Assembly: GCA_050259195.1 (NCBI GenBank) | Contig: JBLNAE010000291.1 | Location: forward strand, 1 to 11,173 | Direction of reading: 5' to 3' | Length of the DNA stretch: 11,173 nt | Origin: PSLL01 sp050259195 | GTDB lineage: Bacteria > Desulfobacterota_D > UBA1144 > Nemesobacterales > CSP1-2 | Part shown: one piece after another, positions 6,636-11,173 of the stretch | How the letters are laid out: every line of letters begins with the position of its first letter | How positions within the stretch are numbered: position 1 is the first letter of the stretch | Notes under the pieces: model-generated | Seen by the model: the letters and a program-made list of their open reading frames with translations, nothing else | Told to the model about the DNA's origin: nothing | The model's database searches: none | Position numbers and translations under genes: made by a program

Positions 6636-6866
6636 ATGAGAAAGATTGTATTAGCTATTTTGGTTTTATTCGTCTGTATATCCGTTTCGTGCACGAAGAA
6701 AGCGGAGAGGAAGGAAGAAACAAAGGAAGCGGGGATGATAGAAAGAGCAATAATCGGGCCTATAGAAAAGGCGAAAGGGATACAGGAAAAATCCAAAGAA
6801 AGAGCGGATACGATGGAAAAACAAGCCGACGACATTTCAGGAGAACCAAACGAAGAGGCTAAGTGA
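6636..6866 (+). CDS. Small charged probable lipoprotein, 76 aa
   Basis: The N-terminus is a lipoprotein-type signal: Met-Arg-Lys, a hydrophobic stretch (residues 4-15) and SVSC with Cys19 as the expected lipidated residue. Ser at the -3 position is less usual than Leu or Val, so lipidation is likely but not certain. The mature part (about 57 residues) is almost all Lys, Glu and Ala with helical spacing and should form a long amphipathic helix or coiled coil, as in small envelope proteins of the Lpp type. No enzymatic motif is seen. AGGAGG sits at good distance before the ATG. A small hairpin with a T-run follows the stop, so it is monocistronic. Confidence 0.7.
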   Translation: MRKIVLAILVLFVCISVSCTKKAERKEETKEAGMIERAIIGPIEKAKGIQEKSKERADTMEKQADDISGEPNEEAK

Positions 6867-6872
6867 TAAGAT

Positions 6873-6895
6873 TCTCATTCCTGAGATAAATTTTT
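6873..6895 (+). terminator. Rho-independent terminator-like hairpin after the lipoprotein gene
   Basis: TCTCA-TTCC-TGAGA (6873-6886) forms a 5-bp stem with a 4-nt loop, followed by TAAATTTTT. The stem is short, so termination may be partial. Confidence 0.4.
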
Positions 6896-6917
6896 ATTCC
6901 ATTCAATCCAAAAATTT

Positions 6918-6946
6918 TTGAACATTTCAACCCTTAATGTTAGAAT
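6918..6946 (+). promoter_or_regulatory. Sigma70-type promoter of tRNA-Ser
   Basis: TTGAAC (6918-6923), exactly 17 bp, then TAGAAT (6941-6946). The start point near 6953 leaves a leader of about 20 nt before the mature tRNA, normal for a stable RNA gene. Confidence 0.6.
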
Positions 6947-6972
6947 CTTGTTGAGAAAAAATTTACTTTGCA

Positions 6973-7067
<95 letters not shown>

Positions 7068-7120
7068 GAACTAATTGTGAAAATTTCGCCACGAATTGAC
7101 ACAAATGATAGTCAGGATGC

Positions 7121-7160
7121 AGGATACAGAATACATCATGCACCATTAATCATGTATCCT
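7121..7160. repeat. Inverted repeat between tRNA-Ser and SRP RNA
   Basis: AGGATACA (7121-7128) and TGTATCCT (7153-7160) are perfect inverted copies 24 bp apart. The sequence between them is made of short ATAC/CATGCA-like words. It could be a worn dispersed repeat or a weak hairpin after the tRNA. Confidence 0.35.
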
Positions 7161-7181
7161 CTATTACTTTGTAAGTAACTA

Positions 7182-7294
7182 GGTTCCAGCGGCTAGGCCC
7201 GCACGGCAGGAACTTGTAAACCCCGCTAGGCCCGGAAGGGAGCAACGGTACCAAGGCCTCCTGAGCGTTGTGGCAAACCTAGCCTGCTGGTTTT
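7182..7294 (+). ncRNA. ffs: Bacterial signal recognition particle RNA (4.5S type)
   Basis: The universally conserved tip of SRP helix 8 is present: TAGGCCCGGAAGGGAGCAAC (7226-7245), with the GGAA tetraloop and the asymmetric internal loop bound by Ffh. The ends pair into the long rod: CCAGC-GGCTAGG (7186-7197) with CCTAGCC-T-GCTGG (7278-7290). The length of about 110 nt fits the short Gram-negative form. With Ffh it targets nascent membrane proteins to FtsY. A TTTT follows the closing stem and may act as a weak terminator, but dnaX begins at once, so read-through or processing must supply its mRNA. The exact 5' and 3' ends are estimates. Confidence 0.93.
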
Positions 7295-7306
7295 AAGGTG
7301 ACTAGA

Positions 7307-8986
7307 ATGTCCTCCTATCTCGTGCTTGCCAGAAAGTGGAGACCTAAAACATTTGATGACCTTATAGGTCAGCCATACATCACACGGGCGCTCAAGAATG
7401 CCGTATCTACGGAAAAAATCGCGCACGCCATTATTCTCTCAGGCCCAAGAGGGGTTGGGAAAACAACCACTGCAAGGATCGTAGCCAAAGCCCTCAACTG
7501 CGAAAAAGGACCCACTCCTGAGCCGTGCTCTATATGCGTATTTTGCAAAGAGATATCCGAGGGGAAATCCCTTGATGTAAGCGAGATTGACGCCGCGTCT
7601 CATACCGGAGTAAATGACGTAAGAGAAATCATTGAGAACATAAAATACGTTCCTTCGTCCGGAAAAACAAAGATTTACATAATTGATGAAGCGCATATGC
7701 TCTCTCAGGCGGCTTTTAATGCCCTTCTTAAAACTCTTGAAGAGCCTCCCCCGCGCGTGCTCTTTATACTTGCGACAACCGAGGCGCATAAGATTCCCGC
7801 AACTATTCTCTCGCGCTGTCAGAGATACGATTTTAAGAAGGTCTCAACGTCAAAGATAAAGGAGAGAATCGAATTCATCACTCACTCCGAAGGGATAAAA
7901 ATCGCGGACGAGACGCTGTATCTCATAGCTCAAGAGGCGGATGGAAGCCTTCGTGATGCCCTTAGCATCCTCGATCAGCTCGTTGCAACCTTTGGCATGG
8001 AGATTAAGCACGAAGAGGCGTCGAGAATCCTCGGCATATCAGACAAGTCGCTTGTAAGATTCGCGCTCGAAGCGGTATTTAATAAAAATCCCAAAAGGTG
8101 CATCGAAATCTTGAATGAAGCGGGCGAAAAGGGAGTAAGTCCCAAGCGGTTTGCAGAGGATTTATTAAAGATAATAAGAAATGCGCTCCTGATTAGAACC
8201 TGCGGCAGAGAGATTGTCTCAGACCTCTCGGATGAGGAAAAAAAGGAGATAGAGAGGATTTCTACAGACCAGAGTATTGAGTCTATTGAGATGATTTTCA
8301 AATTCATGCTCGAAGGAGCGGAAGGGGTTCAAAAGTCCTTTTACCCCCGGATGACGCTTGAGGCAACCCTTGTAAAACTCTCCATTCTTCACACCATAGT
8401 TCCGATTGATGATATTCTTAGTAAACTTGAGAAACTCTCCGAAAAAATTGGGGTCGGCGCATCGTCTTCATTCAAGTATCAAGAAGGTGAAACGCAAAAA
8501 AGTCCGGAAGAGAAAAAAAGGACATCGGCTCTTGATGAGAAGCCATCTTCTGGCTCTAGTTTCGATGATATTCCTACAAGCTCGGAGGTGAGTCCTTCGG
8601 ATTCCTCGAATTCGGATTGGGGGGATTTTGTGAGATTTGTAAAATCAAAGAAGCCGATTACGGCAATGCATCTGGAACAGGCTGGTAAAATCAGATTTGC
8701 CAATGGAATCTTAGAGATTGAATTTACCTCCTCCTCAATTCATTCCGATTATCTTTCGCGTCAAGACGCTCAGGAAAACCTAAGGAAGCTCTCAAAGGAA
8801 TTCTTCAAGCAGGATTTGAAGGTTAGGGTTGAAGTAAAATCGTCATCTACTGAAGAAACCAGCTACCAGTCTTTAAAAGAGCGAAACGCAAAAAATAGAG
8901 AGGAAGTACAAGAAGACCCGGTTGTGCAAGACGTTGTGAGGATTTTGGGGGGGAGAGTGGTCGAAGTAAAAAAATTTAAAGAGTAA
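7307..8986 (+). CDS. dnaX: DNA polymerase III subunit tau (gamma), 559 aa
   Basis: The clamp-loader ATPase that opens the beta sliding clamp and, as tau, links polymerase cores and helicase. Residues 5-20 (LVLARKWRPKTFDDLI) are the family start. Walker A is GPRGVGKT (46-53), the zinc module has Cys65, Cys74, Cys77 and Cys80, Walker B is DEAH (127-130), and the SRC arginine-finger motif is at 169-171. Domain III ends near 370, followed by a Ser/Glu-rich linker and a tau-like tail. The ATG at 7307 is preferred because AAGGTG lies 6 nt upstream; a GTG at 7298 overlaps that ribosome-binding site. An A7 run (8513-8519) at codons 403-405 could yield a gamma form. It leads the dnaX-ybaB-recR operon. 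Confidence 0.97.
   Translation: MSSYLVLARKWRPKTFDDLIGQPYITRALKNAVSTEKIAHAIILSGPRGVGKTTTARIVAKALNCEKGPTPEPCSICVFCKEISEGKSLDVSEIDAASHTGVNDVREIIENIKYVPSSGKTKIYIIDEAHMLSQAAFNALLKTLEEPPPRVLFILATTEAHKIPATILSRCQRYDFKKVSTSKIKERIEFITHSEGIKIADETLYLIAQEADGSLRDALSILDQLVATFGMEIKHEEASRILGISDKSLVRFALEAVFNKNPKRCIEILNEAGEKGVSPKRFAEDLLKIIRNALLIRTCGREIVSDLSDEEKKEIERISTDQSIESIEMIFKFMLEGAEGVQKSFYPRMTLEATLVKLSILHTIVPIDDILSKLEKLSEKIGVGASSSFKYQEGETQKSPEEKKRTSALDEKPSSGSSFDDIPTSSEVSPSDSSNSDWGDFVRFVKSKKPITAMHLEQAGKIRFANGILEIEFTSSSIHSDYLSRQDAQENLRKLSKEFFKQDLKVRVEVKSSSTEETSYQSLKERNAKNREEVQEDPVVQDVVRILGGRVVEVKKFKE
8513..8535 (+). promoter_or_regulatory. Possible slippage site giving a gamma-like DnaX product
   Basis: Codons 403-405 are AAA AAA AGG after GAG, an A7 run. 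A shift into the -1 frame reads KDIGS and stops at TGA 8533-8535, giving about 409 residues, close to E. coli gamma (431). A small hairpin (GGCTCT with AGAAGCC, 8527-8544) starts 7 nt after the run. The run is not a strict X-XXY-YYZ heptamer, because the P-site slip would meet GAA, so transcriptional slippage is equally possible. Confidence 0.35.
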
Positions 8987-8997
8987 GGAGTGAGGCT

Positions 8998-9321
8998 ATG
9001 AAATTCGGGGGAAACATACAGAGTATGTTAAAGCAGGCTGAGAAGATGAAAGAGCAGATCGAGAAACTTCAGGCTGAGGCAGGGGAAAAAATCGTTGAAG
9101 CCTCGGCGGGGGGCGGGATGGTAACGGCAGTTGCAAAGGCAAAGGGCGAGATAGTTTCAATAAAGATCGAGCCTGAGGTAATCAAGGGGGGTGATATTGA
9201 GATGCTCCAGGATTTGGTCACAGCCGCAGTAAATGAGGCGCTAACCAGAGGAAGAGAGATTATGAAAGAAGAAATCTCCAAGGTGGCCGGCGGGTTGGGA
9301 CTTCCTCCAGGGCTTATCTAA
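8998..9321 (+). CDS. ybaB: YbaB/EbfC family nucleoid-associated protein, 107 aa
   Basis: A small DNA-binding protein that forms tweezer-like dimers and coats the nucleoid. Family features: an N-terminal Gln/Lys/Glu helix (NIQSMLKQAEKMKEQIEKLQAE), then a strand pair with GGGMVTAVAKAKGEIVSIKIEPEV (38-61), then helices ending GGLGLPPGLI, the classic C-terminus. The length is normal. It starts 11 nt after the dnaX stop with AAGGAG in between, and its stop overlaps the recR start, so the three genes are co-transcribed. This gene order is widespread in bacteria, and YbaB is suspected to have a role linked to replication or repair, though no exact role is settled. Confidence 0.95.
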   Translation: MKFGGNIQSMLKQAEKMKEQIEKLQAEAGEKIVEASAGGGMVTAVAKAKGEIVSIKIEPEVIKGGDIEMLQDLVTAAVNEALTRGREIMKEEISKVAGGLGLPPGLI

Positions 9322-9926
9322 TGAGACGCACGGGTTTGCCGGAGCCGATTTTGAGGCTTATTGACGCATTCTCAAAGCTTCCGGGAATAGGAGAGAAGAG
9401 CGCGACAAGGCTCGCATTTCACATTCTCCGGTCGCCCGGAGATTACGCGGAGAGGCTTGCAAAATCAATAGTTGATACAAAGAATAAAGTCACTCTCTGT
9501 CCGATTTGCTACAGCTTTACGTCGGAGAATCTATGCGCTATCTGCAAAGACGAGGAAAGAGATAAGACTACGATCTGCGTCGTGGAAAAACCGGTTGACT
9601 TAATTGCAATCGAAAAGAGCGCAGAGTTTAACGGAAAATACCATGTTCTTCACGGCGTGATTTCTCCAATTGAGGGGATAGGTCCAGAAGACTTAAGGAT
9701 GAAAGAACTCATTTCAAGGCTGAGAGACGGAGGTGTGAAAGAGGTGATAATCGCTACAAACACAAGCGTCGAGGGCGAGGCTACGGCTCTGTATCTCGCG
9801 AAACTCATAAAGCCTTTGGGAGTTGACGTGACCCGTATAGCGCATGGAATCCCTGTCGGAGGCGATATTGAATACATAGACGAGATAACACTGGGGAAGG
9901 CGTTGAGGGATAGAAAAAAGATGTAA
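9321..9926 (+). CDS. recR: Recombination protein RecR, 201 aa
   Basis: Part of the RecFOR pathway, which loads RecA onto gapped single-stranded DNA; RecR forms a ring-shaped clamp with RecO. A helix-hairpin-helix covers about residues 10-36 (LPGIGEKSATRLAFHIL), a four-Cys zinc finger follows (Cys60, Cys63, Cys72, Cys75), then a Toprim domain from about 80 to 175 (ICVVEKPVDLIAIEKS, ending with TNTSVEGEATALYLAKL) and the C-terminal VTRIAHGIPVGGDIEYIDEITLGKAL. The length is standard. The start overlaps the ybaB stop as TAATG, typical of translational coupling. No clear terminator follows; a degenerate repeat lies in the next 100 bp. Confidence 0.97.
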   Translation: MRRTGLPEPILRLIDAFSKLPGIGEKSATRLAFHILRSPGDYAERLAKSIVDTKNKVTLCPICYSFTSENLCAICKDEERDKTTICVVEKPVDLIAIEKSAEFNGKYHVLHGVISPIEGIGPEDLRMKELISRLRDGGVKEVIIATNTSVEGEATALYLAKLIKPLGVDVTRIAHGIPVGGDIEYIDEITLGKALRDRKKM

Positions 9927-9951
9927 TTTTTATTGTTAAGGTAGGGATAAT

Positions 9952-10020
9952 TCATGGATTGCCCATATACTAGATTAAAACAGAAAAATGGATGCCGATT
10001 AAGAATTTCGGGCATGACAA
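9952..10020. repeat. Half-copy of the 127-bp repeat
   Basis: It begins TCATGGATT and ends TCGGGCATGACAA, the same borders as the right half of the repeat at 3503-3580. Its ATGCCGATTA...TTCGGGCATGACAA (9994-10020) also matches the inverted left half of that repeat. The inner palindrome can form a hairpin behind recR. Confidence 0.45.
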
Positions 10021-10030
10021 ATAACTCGAA

Positions 10031-10058
10031 TTGGTATTATTCATATCTAAAATATAAT
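10031..10058 (+). promoter_or_regulatory. Sigma70-type promoter of the MaoC-like gene
   Basis: TTGGTA (10031-10036), 16 bp, then a perfect TATAAT (10053-10058). The start near 10065 leaves a leader of about 14 nt with the ribosome-binding site GAGAGGTG, so the gene is separate from recR. Confidence 0.55.
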
Positions 10059-10078
10059 TCCATAGAGAGAGGTGTCTT

Positions 10079-10531
10079 ATGATTCGCAAAGGAAAGGCTT
10101 TTAATGAACTAAAAATCGGAGACAAGTTCAAAGAGAGTATCACGATAAGCGAAGCTCATGTTGTAAAGGCTGCGGGGCTTTTTCAAGATTTTAACGCCCT
10201 TCACACAAACGAGCCGGACATGAAAACATCCCGATTTGGAAGAAGAATCGTCCACGGAGCCCTTACATTCGGACTAATGGTTGGGGTCTATAGCAACGTT
10301 TTTCATGATACGGATATATCCACAGTCGAGGCCTCAATAAAATTCACTGCCCCCGTTTATCCGGGAGACACAATCTCATTGGAGTGGGAAGTAAAAGGGG
10401 TTGATGCAAAACTCAAGCTCGATGGAGGATTGGTTTCGCTCTCTGGAGAGATTAAAAATCAAAGCGGCACGAGTGTAGCGACAACGGAGGCAAAACTCCT
10501 GGTCTCTAACAAAACCATTTTTGAGAGATAA
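10079..10531 (+). CDS. MaoC-like hotdog dehydratase, (R)-specific enoyl-CoA hydratase type, 150 aa
   Basis: A single hotdog-fold domain. The hydratase-2 motif is clear: FQDFNALHTNEPDMKTSRFGRRIVHGAL, residues 35-62, here in parts; Asp37 and His42 stand at the spacing of the catalytic Asp-His pair, with Asn39 between them. The opening (FNELKIGDKFKESITISEAHV) is also typical. Members hydrate trans-2-enoyl-CoA to (R)-3-hydroxyacyl-CoA or the reverse, serving fatty acid metabolism or polyhydroxyalkanoate supply. The substrate here is unknown. A later strand, FTAPVYPGDTISLEWEV, is the conserved second half of the fold. It is cytoplasmic, and the length is standard. No acyl-CoA genes flank it directly, though the crotonase gene lies 4.4 kb away on the other strand. 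Confidence 0.88.
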   Translation: MIRKGKAFNELKIGDKFKESITISEAHVVKAAGLFQDFNALHTNEPDMKTSRFGRRIVHGALTFGLMVGVYSNVFHDTDISTVEASIKFTAPVYPGDTISLEWEVKGVDAKLKLDGGLVSLSGEIKNQSGTSVATTEAKLLVSNKTIFER

Positions 10532-10555
10532 ATTCGGGACGATACGCGAGAAAAA

Positions 10556-10581
10556 GAGGGGAGTATTATTTCTCCTTAATT
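10556..10581 (+). terminator. Weak terminator-like hairpin after the MaoC-like gene
   Basis: GGGGAG and TTCTCC (about 10558-10575) pair with two G-U wobbles around an AT-rich loop, followed by TTAATTT. Strength is doubtful. Confidence 0.25.
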
Positions 10582-10660
10582 TGCTCTTTAACAATTTAAT
10601 CGCGCAGTAGTGGAAGGTTTCAAACCTGCCCTGCAGAGTATGTCTTCAGGTGTAGGGTCT
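10582..10660 (+). other. rrn-type boxA motif followed by two hairpins; possible structured RNA
   Basis: TGCTCTTTAACA (10582-10593) followed by ATTTAATC is nearly the boxA stretch of E. coli rRNA leaders, where NusB/NusE bind for antitermination. Two hairpins follow: AGGTTT-C-AAACCT (10615-10627) and CCCTGC with GTAGGG (10629-10657, one G-U pair). No rRNA follows in the window, and no ORF covers the stretch. It lies upstream of the promoter of the next gene, so it may belong to a separate short transcript. I match it to no riboswitch class I know. Confidence 0.35.
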
Positions 10661-10726
10661 GCGGCTGCTTGTGAATCTATTTCAAGACCTTATCATCTTA
10701 ACTTAATGTGAAAGTTGTGGCTTCGC

Positions 10727-10755
10727 TTGAAATTGAATTGAAGTTTATTTAAAAT
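10727..10755 (+). promoter_or_regulatory. Sigma70-type promoter of the Gly/Met-rich secreted protein
   Basis: TTGAAA (10727-10732), exactly 17 bp, then TAAAAT (10750-10755), each close to consensus. The start near 10762 gives a leader of about 37 nt that holds GGAGGA 8 nt before the ATG. Confidence 0.55.
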
Positions 10756-10798
10756 TTTACTTAGCTACTTAAAGTATTATTCGGGGAGGAACACAGAC

Positions 10799-11173
10799 AT
10801 GAAAAAAATCGGTATCTCTCTAATAATCGCTTTAACCTTTATTCTAGCAGCTCCAAGTATAAGCTCTGCCAGGGGCTTTGGTGGTCGGGGAGGTTCTGGT
10901 GGAGGCAGCTTTATGCGAGGAGGTTCTATGCATAGCTTTGGTATGGGCAATCACAGTTTCGGCATGAGGGGGCCTGTCCATAATTTTGGTATGAGTAATC
11001 GAAGCTTTGGTATGGGGAGAGCTTTTCATAATTCCGGTACGGTGATGGGCAACCGTAACTTTAGTAGGGGAATGAACGGTACTGGTTTTACGAGACTGGG
11101 TAATACCAATAATCCTAATAGAGTAAACAGTATCCACCACAGGGATGTCCTCAGCTCCACACACAACAATAAT
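10799..11173 (+). CDS. Secreted Gly/Met/His-rich repeat protein, 3' end outside the window
   Basis: The frame is open to the last base, giving 125 residues without a stop. A clear Sec signal peptide covers residues 1-24 (Lys-Lys-Ile, a hydrophobic core, Ser-Ser-Ala at the cut). Next is a Gly/Arg/Ser stretch (RGFGGRGGSGGGS), then repeats of about 17 residues built on S/N-FGM: MHSFGMGNHSFGM, HNFGMSNRSFGM and a worn copy starting HNSGTVMGNRNF. The final part is Asn/Thr-rich and of low complexity. No enzymatic domain is visible. Such proteins are envelope or extracellular; the Met and His content could bind metal, which is inference. GGAGGA and a good promoter precede the ATG. I do not recognise the family. 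Confidence 0.75.
   Translation, partial: MKKIGISLIIALTFILAAPSISSARGFGGRGGSGGGSFMRGGSMHSFGMGNHSFGMRGPVHNFGMSNRSFGMGRAFHNSGTVMGNRNFSRGMNGTGFTRLGNTNNPNRVNSIHHRDVLSSTHNNN

Noticed and set aside
7096..7130. TTGACA as promoter of the SRP RNA
   Set aside because: No acceptable -10 at 16-18 bp, and the distance to the RNA start is long; the real promoter is not clear to me.
7298..7306. GTG start for dnaX nine bases upstream
   Set aside because: It lies within the AAGGTG ribosome-binding site of the ATG at 7307, which gives the standard N-terminus.
10844..11164. Minus-strand ORF with HTKA-like repeats
   Set aside because: It is the mirror of the repetitive FGM coding region; the plus frame has a promoter, ribosome-binding site and signal peptide.

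Overview
The window looks like chromosomal DNA of a Gram-negative bacterium. It has a tau/gamma clamp-loader gene with the usual neighbours, a probable lipoprotein and acyl-CoA enzymes. I cannot fix the phylum. A deltaproteobacterial or candidate-phylum relative is a guess from the mixed, moderately AT-rich gene set. No sequence search was possible, so family assignments rest on motifs read by eye.

Left part (1-3250): the right-hand end of an integrated element. It carries a small unknown gene on the minus strand, a ribbon-helix-helix DNA-binding protein and a large serine recombinase. The recombinase gene ends exactly where homology to a secreted phosphoesterase gene (minus strand, 2206-3168) begins. 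That gene therefore appears cut at codon 321, with the rest presumably beyond the left edge of the window. The phosphoesterase promoter holds four hexamers at a strict 11-bp period, like a PhoP/PhoB box, which suits a phosphate-scavenging enzyme.

Middle part (3250-6870): a loose set of single genes. They are a 127-bp repeat with terminal inverted repeats, a flavin-binding PPOX-type oxidoreductase (minus), a DUF434-type protein (plus), a crotonase-fold protein closest by motif to delta3-delta2-enoyl-CoA isomerase (minus), a small HNH endonuclease (minus), a C-terminal remnant of a DUF1326 gene (minus) and a small Lys/Glu-rich probable lipoprotein (plus).

Right part (6918-9926): a classical information-processing cluster, tRNA-Ser(GGA), SRP RNA, dnaX, ybaB/ebfC and recR, all on the plus strand. 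It resembles the tRNA-Ser/scr/dnaX/yaaK/recR order of Bacillus. The dnaX ribosome-binding site follows directly on the SRP RNA 3' end. dnaX, ybaB and recR are tightly packed (11-bp gap, then a TAATG overlap). dnaX contains an A7 run where a -1 slip would give a gamma-sized product.

Right end (9927-11173): a half-copy of the repeat, a MaoC-type hotdog dehydratase with its own promoter, a stretch with an rrn-type boxA motif and two hairpins, and the start of a secreted Gly/Met/His repeat protein that runs off the window.
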